A stretch of DNA of 64,000 nucleotides from positions 2,108,001-2,172,000 of the forward strand of contig NZ_CP114598.1 of NCBI RefSeq assembly GCF_030848305.1, given 5' to 3'. The position numbers and the translations under genes are program-made. This DNA comes from Akkermansia muciniphila. GTDB lineage: Bacteria; Verrucomicrobiota; Verrucomicrobiia; Verrucomicrobiales; Akkermansiaceae. Below are positions 43,523 to 52,014 of this stretch, piece after piece. The notes beneath the pieces are model-generated. The model worked only from the letters and a program-made list of their open reading frames with translations. It ran no database searches and was not told where the DNA came from. Within the stretch, counting starts at the first letter, position 1, and each line of letters opens with the position of its first letter.

Positions 43523-44659
43523 ATGATACTGATTTTCGGAGCATTGCTGGCGGTTTACGTTTTCTGCCGCGCTATTTTGCCTCTGAAGCTGAAATGGGGC
43601 TGGAAGCTTCTGCTTGCCGCCCTGCTGGCGGTGGCGGCATTCAAATTCCACTTGCTGCATTTGTTTGGAGGCCCCATGTTTTTCTCCCCGGTTTTGCCGG
43701 AAGACGTTCTGCTGGCGGCCGCGTGGCTGTTCTCCGTTCTTTTCCTGTTCTTTTTCCTGCTGCTGGCGGCGGATGTGGCGCGGGCGCTGTATCTGCTGGT
43801 TTTGTTCTGCCTGCGGAGGAACAGGACGGAGAGGTTCCGCGTCATTGGCAACCGGGTGAATGTTGTTTTGCTGGTTCTTTCCGCCGTGCTGGCAACTGTG
43901 GGCATGCTCGGAGGCACCAGAGTGCCCCAGGTGAAGGAGGAAACGATTGCCGTGAACCGCCTCCCGGAGGAGGCGGACGGATTGACGGTCGCCGTGCTGG
44001 CGGATCTTCATGCGGACGGCATTACAAGGGAGGACCGCATTCGGAAGATTGTGGAGCGCACGAACACCCTGAATCCGGACATCGTCGTGATTGCCGGAGA
44101 TTTCGTGGACGGGACTGTATCCGAGCATGGCGGCGATTTGAGGCCTCTTGCGGATTTGAAGGCCAGATACGGGGTGTTCGGCGTGCCGGGCAATCATGAG
44201 TATTACTCCGGTTATGAGGAGTGGATGGAGTTCCTGCCTGCCCTTGGAATTCGCATGCTTTTTAACGAACACGCGCTGGCGGGAGGGGAGGCCGTGGTAT
44301 TGGCCGGCGTGACGGATCCTGTAGCCGGCCTTATGGGGAAGGAGGAGCCGGATATAAGCAAGGCGTTGCAGGGCGCCCCGGAAAAGGGAGTACGCATTCT
44401 TGTTTCCCACCAGCCGCGGCTGGCCCGGGAAGCGGCGGAGCACGGCGTAGATCTTCAAGTGTCCGGCCATACGCACGGAGGCATGATTACCGGCATGGAC
44501 CGGCTGGTGGCGCGTTTTAACGAGGGATTCGTCTCCGGGCTGTACACGGTTGGTCATATGAAGCTGTATGTTTCCAACGGGTCAGGGATTTGGAACGGCT
44601 TTCCCATCCGCATCGGCGTTCCGTCGGAAATTGTCCTGATTCGGCTTCGGAAAGAATAA
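43523..44659 (+). CDS. Membrane-anchored metallophosphoesterase, YkuE-like
   Basis: A 378-residue protein. About four membrane helices occupy residues 1-135. The calcineurin-like domain has 'AVLADLHADG', 'VIAGDFVDG', 'GVPGNHEYYSGY', 'LVSHQPRL' and 'SGHTHGGM', so all metal ligands of the family are present. YkuE-type enzymes hydrolyse UDP-diacylglucosamine or similar lipid-linked phosphates. The start at 43523 is chosen for its AAGAAAGAGA upstream and the conserved opening. It ends the first MerR operon. Confidence 0.88.
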   Translation: MILIFGALLAVYVFCRAILPLKLKWGWKLLLAALLAVAAFKFHLLHLFGGPMFFSPVLPEDVLLAAAWLFSVLFLFFFLLLAADVARALYLLVLFCLRRNRTERFRVIGNRVNVVLLVLSAVLATVGMLGGTRVPQVKEETIAVNRLPEEADGLTVAVLADLHADGITREDRIRKIVERTNTLNPDIVVIAGDFVDGTVSEHGGDLRPLADLKARYGVFGVPGNHEYYSGYEEWMEFLPALGIRMLFNEHALAGGEAVVLAGVTDPVAGLMGKEEPDISKALQGAPEKGVRILVSHQPRLAREAAEHGVDLQVSGHTHGGMITGMDRLVARFNEGFVSGLYTVGHMKLYVSNGSGIWNGFPIRIGVPSEIVLIRLRKE

Positions 44660-44730
44660 TATATTGATTAGAAGAATTTTAGGAATTGGTTCGGGTATGG
44701 CTTCCGGAATAGTTGAAAAAACATATTGAC

Positions 44731-44745
44731 TTATAGTTACTCTAA
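44731..44745 (+). promoter_or_regulatory. MerR-type operator B, upstream of the flavodoxin operon
   Basis: TTATAGT-T-ACTCTAA, one position away from a perfect dyad, directly following TTGAC. It shares 14 of 15 bases with site A. Confidence 0.68.
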
Positions 44746-44847
44746 TATTTAGACAGAAATGAGGAACAAGGTTCGCGCAAAGGAATGCCGGATGAAAACG
44801 TTTTTTCCGGCCGCCTTCTGCCGCTCCTTTTAACCGGATAAAAATAT

Positions 44848-45426
44848 ATGAAAACAATATCAACGATATGCGCTCTGGCCGCGGCCCTGATGACAGGAGC
44901 CGGATGTCCGGGGCAGGAACAACCCAAGGTTTCCGCGGAGCCTTCCAGCGTTCTCATTGCTTATTATTCATGGGGAGGCAATACGAAGTACGCCGCTGCG
45001 CAAATTCAGAAGGCGACGGGCGGAACGCTGTTTGAAATCAAGCCGGTCAAACCCTATCCCTCCGAATATCGGGAATGCACCGTGCAGGCCAGGAAGGAGA
45101 TTCAGGAAGGAGTGCGGCCGGAACTGGCCTCCAAGGTGGAGGATATGGGCAAGTACGATGTGATTTTCATCGGCAGCCCCAACTGGTGGAGCACCATTGC
45201 GCCGCCGGTCGCGTCTTTCCTGGCAAGTTACGACCTTTCCGGGAAGACGGTGATTCCATTTGTGACGCATGGGGGCGGCGGCATGGCGCGCTGTGCGGAC
45301 GAGGTTCGGAAGCTGTGTCCCAAGTCCACCGTTCTCAAGGGAGGCGCTTTTGCCGGGGAAGGAATACGGATGACGAGGGCCGCGCTCGTCAAGTGGGTCA
45401 ATGAGACGATTTCCATCAACAAATAA
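44848..45426 (+). CDS. Flavodoxin-like lipoprotein
   Basis: A 192-residue protein with a lipobox ending at Cys20 (MTGAGC) and a flavodoxin fold ('VLIAYYSWGGNTKYAAAQI' for FMN phosphate binding, 'VIFIGSPNWWSTIAPPVASFL', 'VIPFVTHGGGGMARCADEVRKL'). It is an FMN-binding electron carrier or NADPH-quinone-reductase-like protein attached to the membrane. It is the first gene behind MerR operator B. Confidence 0.92.
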   Translation: MKTISTICALAAALMTGAGCPGQEQPKVSAEPSSVLIAYYSWGGNTKYAAAQIQKATGGTLFEIKPVKPYPSEYRECTVQARKEIQEGVRPELASKVEDMGKYDVIFIGSPNWWSTIAPPVASFLASYDLSGKTVIPFVTHGGGGMARCADEVRKLCPKSTVLKGGAFAGEGIRMTRAALVKWVNETISINK

Positions 45427-45433
45427 TGATTTT

Positions 45434-45895
45434 ATGAAACGAACCATCGCGGGAATGGCTTTTTCCCTTGCCTGCCTGATGAACCTTTCAGAAGCCCAAA
45501 CCATAAATCACGATAAAGTGGAAATGGAGAATGGCAAAAATACGGGCATGTGCGTCAAGTTACCGATGCAGCCTGATGGTATCGTTCGTCTCTCAAAAAT
45601 AGAAGTGCATTCTGAATATTTGGAGGAATATATGAAGTACGCCATCGAAGTGGGGGAAATCTCCCTGCGCACGGAACCGGGCGTGTTGACCATGTATGCT
45701 GTTGCGGAGAAAGAAAATGCCTGCAAGATAACCATTCTCGAAACTTACGCCAGCCAAAAGGCATATAAGTCGCACATCGCATCGGCTCATTTCCAGAAAT
45801 ACAAGCAGGGAACGAAGCACATGGTTAAGGCATTGGTTTTATCCGATCAGACGCCGCTGAATCCTTCAAGCAGCATTGCTAATATTATTAAATAA
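45434..45895 (+). CDS. Exported antibiotic-biosynthesis-monooxygenase-like (ABM) protein
   Basis: A 153-residue protein with a signal peptide (cleavage near SEA, residue 21). The ABM ferredoxin-like domain has 'VRLSKIEVHSEYLEEYMKYAIEVGEISLRTEPGVLTMYAV' and 'CKITILETYASQKAYKSHIASAHF'. Such domains act in quinone or heme-like oxidation or as reductive stress partners. Seven bp separate it from the flavodoxin gene. The sequence is noticeably richer in A/T than the genes before it. Confidence 0.85.
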   Translation: MKRTIAGMAFSLACLMNLSEAQTINHDKVEMENGKNTGMCVKLPMQPDGIVRLSKIEVHSEYLEEYMKYAIEVGEISLRTEPGVLTMYAVAEKENACKITILETYASQKAYKSHIASAHFQKYKQGTKHMVKALVLSDQTPLNPSSSIANIIK

Positions 45896-45902
45896 CAAAA
45901 TA

Positions 45903-46721
45903 ATGAATAAGATTATTTTATTTCTTTCAATTGGTTTTTTCATAACAAATGCTATGTCGCAGGAAAAGATAGTACAGACGGCGGGACGCACTCAGTTAGG
46001 AGAGTTTGCTCCCAAATTTGCGGAACTTAACGATGATGTTCTTTTCGGTGAAGTATGGAGCCGGACTGACAAGCTCGGTCTGCGTGACCGCAGTTTGGTA
46101 ACCGTCACCTCCCTGATCAGCCAGGGCATCACCGACAATTCGCTCGTTTTCCATCTTCAGTCGGCAAAGAAGAACGGCGTTACCCGCACCGAGATTGCTG
46201 AAATCATCACCCACATCGGTTTTTATGCCGGTTGGCCGAAAGCATGGGCGGCATTTAATCTGGCCAAAGACGTATGGGCGGAAGATACGGCGGGCGAAGA
46301 CGCCAAAGCCGCTTTCCAACGTAAGATGATTTTCCCTGTAGGCGAGCCGAATACGGCATACGCCAAGTATTTTACAGGCAACAGTTATCTTGCGCCCGTT
46401 TCACGCGAACAGGTGAATATCTCCAATGTGACCTTTGAACCCCGCTGCCGCAATAACTGGCATATTCACAAAGCGACGAACGGCGGCGGGCAGGTGCTTA
46501 TCGGCGTGGCCGGACGCGGCTGGTATCAGGAAGAAGGAAAGCCTGCTGTGGAAATTCTTCCTGGCACAGTCATCCATATTCCCGCCAATGTGAAGCACTG
46601 GCACGGGGCTGCCGCCGACAGCTGGTTCTCCCATTTGGCTATCGAGATTCCCGGTGAGAATGCATCCAATGAATGGCTTGAGCCGGTGACGGATGATGAG
46701 TACGATCAGCTTCAAAAATAA
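45903..46721 (+). CDS. Carboxymuconolactone decarboxylase-cupin fusion, exported
   Basis: A 272-residue protein with an AT-rich N-terminal signal sequence (MNKIILFLSIGFFITNAMSQ). The CMD domain (about residues 30-140) has 'LRDRSLVTVTSLISQG' and 'LQSAKKNGVTRTEIAEIITHIGFYAGWPKAW' but without the CxxC of peroxidases. The cupin half (160-260) has 'PRCRNNWHIHKATNGGGQVLIGVAGRGWYQEEG' and 'HIPANVKHWHGAAAD', giving metal-binding His residues. The same pair is fused or adjacent in many Bacteroidota MerR clusters. Its base composition suggests transfer. Confidence 0.9.
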   Translation: MNKIILFLSIGFFITNAMSQEKIVQTAGRTQLGEFAPKFAELNDDVLFGEVWSRTDKLGLRDRSLVTVTSLISQGITDNSLVFHLQSAKKNGVTRTEIAEIITHIGFYAGWPKAWAAFNLAKDVWAEDTAGEDAKAAFQRKMIFPVGEPNTAYAKYFTGNSYLAPVSREQVNISNVTFEPRCRNNWHIHKATNGGGQVLIGVAGRGWYQEEGKPAVEILPGTVIHIPANVKHWHGAAADSWFSHLAIEIPGENASNEWLEPVTDDEYDQLQK

Positions 46722-46782
46722 AACGGATTTTTTATGACCGCCGCGGAATGTGCGGAGGCGGCGGGAAACAGATAAGAACGCA

Positions 46783-46823
46783 GAGCGGCCGGGATTCCTC
46801 ATTGGGAAATCCCGGCCGCTTTC
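46783..46823. terminator. Bidirectional terminator between the CMD-cupin and MerR genes
   Basis: AGCGGCCGGGATT pairs with AATCCCGGCCGCT around an 11-base loop. TTT follows on the plus strand and TCT on the minus strand. It separates two convergent genes. Confidence 0.8.
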
Positions 46824-46845
46824 TGTTGCGGATTTAAGGCAGGGC

Positions 46846-47331
46846 TTATTCCTCAGGAGCGATGTTCGGCTCGCTGGCGCTGACGTAGTTCAGCGGATTG
46901 CAAATGTCCGGCCTGCGATTTTCCAAAAGATCCTGGTAGAATTTCTTCTTGTATTTCAACACTTCCATTTGTTTTTTCAGGATGCGGAGCTGTTCCCGGA
47001 GACTTTTTTCCTGCTTGAAAATCAGTTCGGCGCGTTCCGGAATGGTGGAATCCCCTTCCTGACACAGGTCGATGTAGTGTTTGACGCCTTCAATCGGGAG
47101 GCCCGTCATCCGGAGGCAGTGGACCAGGCGGAGCCACCCCAGGGTGTAGTCGGAAAACATACGGGCATTTCCTCCGCTGCGGTCCACGTCCGGGATTAAT
47201 CCGGCGTTTTCATAATACCGGATGGTGTAGGCGGACATTTCCATCATTTCCGCAACCTGTTTGACAGTGTATCTGGGGGTGCGGTCATAGGAAGGGCGGT
47301 AGGTGCCGGAGGGATTTTTCTGTTTAATCAT
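46846..47331 (-). CDS. MerR-family transcriptional regulator
   Basis: A 161-residue MerR protein. The winged helix has 'YTVKQVAEMMEMSAYTIRYYENAGLIPDVDRSGGNARMFSDYTLGWLRLVHCLRMTGLPIEGVKHYIDL', followed by a long dimerisation helix ('QEKSLREQLRILKKQMEVLKYKKKF'). There are no effector-binding Cys clusters like those of metal-sensing members. It probably activates the two operons at 37-45 kb through the shared dyads and also binds its own upstream dyad. The sensing signal is unknown. Confidence 0.93.
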   Translation of the reverse strand: MIKQKNPSGTYRPSYDRTPRYTVKQVAEMMEMSAYTIRYYENAGLIPDVDRSGGNARMFSDYTLGWLRLVHCLRMTGLPIEGVKHYIDLCQEGDSTIPERAELIFKQEKSLREQLRILKKQMEVLKYKKKFYQDLLENRRPDICNPLNYVSASEPNIAPEE

Positions 47332-47346
47332 CGTGTGACTGATAAC

Positions 47347-47361
47347 TTACAGTTACTCTAA
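47347..47361 (-). promoter_or_regulatory. MerR-type operator C, upstream of the MerR gene
   Basis: TTACAGT-T-ACTCTAA lies 16 bp upstream of the MerR start codon (47331) on the minus strand. It matches site B at 14 of 15 positions. Autoregulation is probable. Confidence 0.65.
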
Positions 47362-47569
47362 TATACGAGGTGGCGCCGGATGACAAGTTTTTTACTGTGC
47401 TTCACGGAGATAACGTATATTAAAGACCAGGGAAAACGGCGGAAAATTCATTCCGGAGCGGGAGGAACGGGCCATGCGCCGGAATATCGGGGAGAAAGGG
47501 AGCAAATGAGTTGACTGGCTTTTCCGCCCCGTTACAATGAGGCCCGCTCCGGGGACGGAGCCCATAGTC

Positions 47570-48019
47570 ATGATTATCGCCTCCCTTTCCGATTCCGCCC
47601 GTTACGAAATGTTGAATCCCCTGTTCAGGAGAGCTTTCGATTTTATCAGGGAAGCTGCTCCGGCAGCCCTGGAAGCGGGCTGCCATGTCCTGGAGGAAGA
47701 CGCCCTGACCGTGATGGTGAATGAACCGGTGATGAAGAAGCGGGAAAAGGCCCGCATGGAAGTGCATGACCGGTTTATTGACATTCACGTGCCCCTTTCC
47801 CGGGAAGAAGGATTTATGTGGAAGGACCGCGCGGCGCTGGAAAAACCTTCCGAACCGTTTAACAGGGAAAAGGACGCGCAGCATTATGACGATGCGCCGG
47901 ACACCTCTTTTGTCGTGAGACCGGGGCAGTTCGCCATTTTTTTCCCGGAGGATGCGCATGCCGGCTGCATTGGGGAAGGGAAGCTTCTGAAACTGGTGAT
48001 TAAAGTCAGAACGGCCTGA
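47570..48019 (+). CDS. YhcH/YjgK/YiaL (DUF386) family protein
   Basis: A 149-residue cupin-like protein with 'EEDALTVMVNEPVMKKREKARMEVHDRFIDIHVPLS', 'DRAALEKPSEPFNREKDAQHYDDAPD' and 'FAIFFPEDAHAGCIGEG', the signature of the DUF386 sugar-processing family. Members are linked to sialic acid and other sugar catabolism, fitting a mucin user. The start at 47570 follows the family pattern (MIIASLSDSARY); a longer frame begins at 47537. Confidence 0.87.
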   Translation: MIIASLSDSARYEMLNPLFRRAFDFIREAAPAALEAGCHVLEEDALTVMVNEPVMKKREKARMEVHDRFIDIHVPLSREEGFMWKDRAALEKPSEPFNREKDAQHYDDAPDTSFVVRPGQFAIFFPEDAHAGCIGEGKLLKLVIKVRTA

Positions 48020-48061
48020 ACCCCATTCCGGAAAAACAGTCCGGAGTGGAGAACAGGCCGT
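48011..48061. terminator. Hairpin terminator between yhcH and the amylase gene
   Basis: ACGGCCT pairs with AGGCCGT, with an inner stem CCATTCCGG/CCGGAGTGG around AAAAACAGT, followed by TTTCTT. It overlaps the yhcH stop codon. Confidence 0.6.
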
Positions 48062-48102
48062 TTCTTCGTGTCCGTTCTGGCTCTTTGCGGGCGGGAACCG
48101 CG

Positions 48103-49581
48103 TTATTTGCCGTCTTCCTCCCGTGTGTCCTGAGATGCGTGTTCCGGAATCCATACGGCCACATTGCCGCCGTGGACGAGAAACCGGCCGTTGCCTTCTT
48201 CATCAATGATGACGGTTTCTTCCACGTTGCCGGTAGCTTCCTTCCATGTTTCCCCTGCGTGCTGCTTGCCCACGTTCATGACTTTGTCTCCGTCTTCTCC
48301 GTTGGAAATGAGCACGGCCACGCCGGAATGCGGGTGGTCATGATCCCCCACGCGGGTAAAGCCGATGGTGTTCGGGTGGTCAAAGTAGTAATTTTGTTCC
48401 CCGAAAGCATGGTTTTTACGGATTTCCAGCAGGATGTCGATGATGGCGCGGTGCATGGGCGGGTTGCCGCTCACACCGTAATAGTCCCCGTAGAAGAGAC
48501 AGGGATAGCCTTCCTTCATGAGCAGGATGAGCGCGTAGGCAGAGGGCTTGAACCAGTCTTCCACAGCTGATTCCAGGGAACTGCCCCACTGGGAGTCATG
48601 ATTATCCACAAAGGTAACGGCCAGCGTAGGATGGTTCTGAACCAGGGTTCCGTCCAGAATTTTGGAAAGATCGTAATCGCGGCCCTGCTTGGAGGCCTGG
48701 TACATATTGTAGTGCAGGGGGACGTCAAACAGATCCACTTTGTAGCGTTCTTCCTTGAGGTAGTCGTCCAGGGATTCCAGATCCTGTTTCCAGTATTCGC
48801 CCACGGCGTAGAAGTCTGCTCCCCTTTCCTTGCGGACGGCCGCCAGGAATTTCCTGATGAATTCGTCATTGATATGCTTGATGGCGTCCAGCCTCATGCC
48901 GTCCAGATCCAGTTCCCGGGATACCCATATTCCCCATCTTTCCATTTCTTTCACCACTTCCGGGTGGTTGAAGTCCAGATTGGCGAACATAAGGTAGTCG
49001 TAGTTGCCGTTTTCTTCATCCACGCCTTCGCTCCAGCTTTTGCCGTCTCCCATAATCTTGAAGATGGAGGTTTTTTCCGTGCGCGCGTCGTAGTCCGTTC
49101 CGGTGAAGTGGTACCAGTGCCATTTGAAGTCGGAATATTTGTTTCCGCGGCCGGGAAAGTTGAAACCGGTCCAGCCTTCAATCTCGTAGGCGTCCGTAAT
49201 TTCCTTGTCGCGGTTCTGCTGGTCCACTTCCTTGGCCATGAATTTTTCCGTATAGTCCGCCCCGGCCTTGTGGTTCATGACGGCGTCCAGATAAACGCCT
49301 ACATGGTGTTCATGAAGGGCCTTGATGGCCTCCTGGAGTTCCTGCCTGGTGCCGTATTTGGTGCGGACGGTGTTTTTCTGGTCGAATTCCCCTAGGTCAA
49401 AAAGATCATAGGTGCCGTACCCTACGTCGTTTTGTTCCTTCCCTTTGTAGGCCGGAGGAATCCAGACGGCCGTGACGCCCATTTCCTCCAGATGAGGGGC
49501 GTCATCCTTCAGCTTGTTCCAAAACTGTCCGTCGTTGGGCAGGTTCCACTCAAAATACTGCATCATGATTCCGTTTTTCAT
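48103..49581 (-). CDS. Alpha-amylase, GH13, cytoplasmic bacterial type
   Basis: A 492-residue GH13 enzyme without a signal peptide, so intracellular. Conserved regions are 'DAVMNH', 'GMRLDAIKH' with nucleophile Asp232, 'AVGEYW' with acid/base Glu262, and 'FVDNHD'. 'GYGTYDLFDLGEFDQKNTVRTKYGT' is typical of liquefying Bacillus amylases of subfamily GH13_5, and residue spacing matches them. It hydrolyses alpha-1,4-glucans, probably storage glycogen or imported maltodextrins. The start at 49581 has AAGGAA upstream. It converges with yhcH. Confidence 0.95.
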   Translation of the reverse strand: MKNGIMMQYFEWNLPNDGQFWNKLKDDAPHLEEMGVTAVWIPPAYKGKEQNDVGYGTYDLFDLGEFDQKNTVRTKYGTRQELQEAIKALHEHHVGVYLDAVMNHKAGADYTEKFMAKEVDQQNRDKEITDAYEIEGWTGFNFPGRGNKYSDFKWHWYHFTGTDYDARTEKTSIFKIMGDGKSWSEGVDEENGNYDYLMFANLDFNHPEVVKEMERWGIWVSRELDLDGMRLDAIKHINDEFIRKFLAAVRKERGADFYAVGEYWKQDLESLDDYLKEERYKVDLFDVPLHYNMYQASKQGRDYDLSKILDGTLVQNHPTLAVTFVDNHDSQWGSSLESAVEDWFKPSAYALILLMKEGYPCLFYGDYYGVSGNPPMHRAIIDILLEIRKNHAFGEQNYYFDHPNTIGFTRVGDHDHPHSGVAVLISNGEDGDKVMNVGKQHAGETWKEATGNVEETVIIDEEGNGRFLVHGGNVAVWIPEHASQDTREEDGK

Positions 49582-49895
49582 TTGATCTGATTCCTTGTAA
49601 ATACTGTTCGGGTTGTTGCGCTTCCGGAAGCTGTCCGGTGGAAAAGCGGTTCTCCCGGGAGGGGCCCCGGAAGGGGAGACCATGCGAGGCCTTCAACAGA
49701 ATAGAGTCCTGAAAGTGCGGCGCGTTAGGCGTACTGCCGGTCTTATGTCCCGCAAAAACGCCAGCGGGAAAAACGGCAAGGCAGGGAGGACTTTTCTCCG
49801 GAGAATGGGAAAAAGCGTTTCACCGCCTTCCATATCCCCCCGGAAAGAATGTGCCCTGGGGCGGATTCGTGCCAATAAGGCAGGGGGGAGAAAGG

Positions 49896-51281
49896 TTATG
49901 CCTTTCCCGTGCCGGGAACCAGGTAGTGCCTGTTTTTCAGCCGGTAGTATTTCAGGAACCGGCGGATGAAGAGCAGGGTGACGATAAAGGAAAGCACGTC
50001 TGCCAGGGGGAGGGATGCCCAGACTCCGTTCTGCCCCCAGAAACCGGGCAGGACCAGCAGGAACGGCAGCAGGAAGAGCATCTGGCGCGTCAGGGACAGG
50101 AAGATGGCCAGACGGGCTTTCCCAATGGCCTGGAAGAAGTTCCCGATGATGATCTGGCTGCCGATGAGCGGAAAGGCCAGCACGCAGATGAGCAGGCCGT
50201 TGGCCGCCAGGCTGATGAGCGAGGCGTCATCCGTGAAGAGGCCGGCAATGCCGCGGGGAAAGAGGACGCAGGCCAGGAAGCCCAGCGTGGTGAAGGACGT
50301 TCCGGCCAGAACTCCGTATTTGAGAGTGAGCAGAACGCGGCCCGGCTTCATGGCTCCGTGGTTGTAGCCGATGATGGGCTGCATTCCCTGCGTGAGGCCG
50401 ATGACGAGCATGGCGAACAGGATAAGAATGCGGTTGATGATGCCGTAGGCCCCGATAGCCAGGTCTCCCCCATGGTCCGCAAGCTGCCTGTTGATGGCGA
50501 CGGTAACCGCGCTGCCGCAGACGTTTACCAGGCAGGGAGCCAGCCCGATGGACAGGATGCCGGTGACGATGGCTTTGCGCAGCTGCCAGATGCCGCGGCG
50601 GAAGTGGACTGTGCTGGCCGCATCGGAAAAGTGGAACAGCACGCGCACCATGCCGACGATCTGGGCGAGAAGGGTAGCCACGGCGGCTCCGGTAATGCCC
50701 CATTTGAACCAGAAGATGAAGATGGGCGCCAGGATGATGTTGATTCCTACGGAGAGAAGGGTGGAGCCCATGGCTTTTTTAGGGTAGCCGGTAGCTCGCA
50801 TCACATGATTGAGGTTGAAGAAGACGTACGTGACGGGCAGTCCCAGCAAGGTAATGAGCATGAAGTCGTGCGCATAGGTGAGAGTCTGCCCGCTGGCGCC
50901 GAAGGCGGTCAGGATTTCCGTAAGGAAAAGGAGCGTGGGAATCACCAGCACCACAGCGGCAATCAGACTCATGATGAGGACGTTGCCAAGCGTGCGCTCA
51001 GTGCCTTCCTGGTCTTTTCTTCCCAGACGGATGGAGCTGATGGCCGCCCCGCCGATGCCTACCAGCGTGCCCAGCGCGAAAGTCAGGTTCATGATGGGGA
51101 AGGTGACGGCCAGGCCGGACAGGGCCAGAGGCCCCACGCCGTGGCCGATAAACACGCTGTCAATGATGTTGTACAGAGAGTATACCACCATGCCGGCGAT
51201 GGAGGGCAGGGAGTACTGGATCAGCAGACGCCATACGGATGCGTTTTCCAATTCTGCGATGTTGCGTGACTGGGTTGCCAT
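49896..51281 (-). CDS. MATE-family multidrug efflux transporter
   Basis: A 461-residue transporter with twelve predicted helices. The family opening 'LLIQYSLPSIAGMVVYSLYNIIDSVFIGHGVG' and the mid-protein 'QGMQPIIGYNHGAMKPGRV' are of the NorM/DinF-like (MepA-type) group. MATE proteins export cationic compounds with H+ or Na+ antiport. The start at 51281 is fixed by a strong AAAGGAGGAAC 5 bp upstream, better than the upstream Met at 51311. Transcribed alone. Confidence 0.93.
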   Translation of the reverse strand: MATQSRNIAELENASVWRLLIQYSLPSIAGMVVYSLYNIIDSVFIGHGVGPLALSGLAVTFPIMNLTFALGTLVGIGGAAISSIRLGRKDQEGTERTLGNVLIMSLIAAVVLVIPTLLFLTEILTAFGASGQTLTYAHDFMLITLLGLPVTYVFFNLNHVMRATGYPKKAMGSTLLSVGINIILAPIFIFWFKWGITGAAVATLLAQIVGMVRVLFHFSDAASTVHFRRGIWQLRKAIVTGILSIGLAPCLVNVCGSAVTVAINRQLADHGGDLAIGAYGIINRILILFAMLVIGLTQGMQPIIGYNHGAMKPGRVLLTLKYGVLAGTSFTTLGFLACVLFPRGIAGLFTDDASLISLAANGLLICVLAFPLIGSQIIIGNFFQAIGKARLAIFLSLTRQMLFLLPFLLVLPGFWGQNGVWASLPLADVLSFIVTLLFIRRFLKYYRLKNRHYLVPGTGKA

Positions 51282-51456
51282 GGACGTTCCTCCTTTCAAA
51301 ACAGGCAGCAAACTATAAAAACGCGCGGATGGGTTGTCAAGCTGTCCACCTGTCCGGAAAACGGCCTTTTCCCCAGTTCCGGAAAGAGGGCTGTTTTTGA
51401 TTGACTGTGGAAGCTTTTGGGAGTTGAGTCCTTTCCGCCTTTTTCAGAAGCATGCC

Positions 51457-51903
51457 ATGACCATATCCATTTTCCCTTTCCTGCGTGTTGTCTCCGTTTG
51501 CGGAGCCGCTTTTCTGGGTTCTTCCTGCCTGCCCATGTTCGGCGCCGGGCAGGTGCTGGCGGGAAGCAGACTTGCGGACGGCCTGCTGTCCCCTTCTTCT
51601 CTGGATCTGGTGTGGAGGGGAGACATCCGTTCCTTTCCCTCTTCCGGTTTGAGTACGCCCCGCGGGTTCAAGGTTTCTCCCGCGGATTCTTATTCCCTGC
51701 TGATGGAAGCTCGCCCGGGAATTGCCGGAGAGTGGGCCTGCTATCATGACCGCGGCAGTTACTACTGGGCTTTTGTAGCCGGAAAGAAAGAGGAGGAAGC
51801 GGGACTTTACGCCGTGCGCCGCGGTGTGGCCGTAAACGGTATTTCCGGAGAAATTGAAGATGCCCCGGCCGCGCAGGATGTCCGGCCACCCTCCGTCATG
51901 TAA
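51457..51903 (+). CDS. Lipoprotein of unknown function
   Basis: A 148-residue protein with a lipobox ending at Cys24 (FLGSSC), followed by a small globular domain. Recognisable pieces are 'SLDLVWRGDIRSFPSSG', 'PADSYSLLMEARPGIAGEWACYHDRGSYYWAF' and 'AGLYAVRRGVAVNGISGE'. Not assigned to a family. The start at 51457 is the first Met before the signal; the frame is open further up to 51334. It precedes the GH20 gene by 111 bp. Confidence 0.68.
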   Translation: MTISIFPFLRVVSVCGAAFLGSSCLPMFGAGQVLAGSRLADGLLSPSSLDLVWRGDIRSFPSSGLSTPRGFKVSPADSYSLLMEARPGIAGEWACYHDRGSYYWAFVAGKKEEEAGLYAVRRGVAVNGISGEIEDAPAAQDVRPPSVM

Positions 51904-52014
51904 GCGCAGGTTCTGGTCTTTTTGCAAAAAAATGCTGCCGGAGCCCCGTTTCCCGGCAGGTTGGACACGATAGGTTTGACAGGCAGGCGTTATTGCGGGC
52001 GTATTATTGGCCGC

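Noticed and set aside
44701-44760. A precise MerR promoter with 19-bp spacer at site B
   Set aside because: TTGACT is present, but no convincing -10 falls 19 or 20 bp later, so only the dyad is reported.
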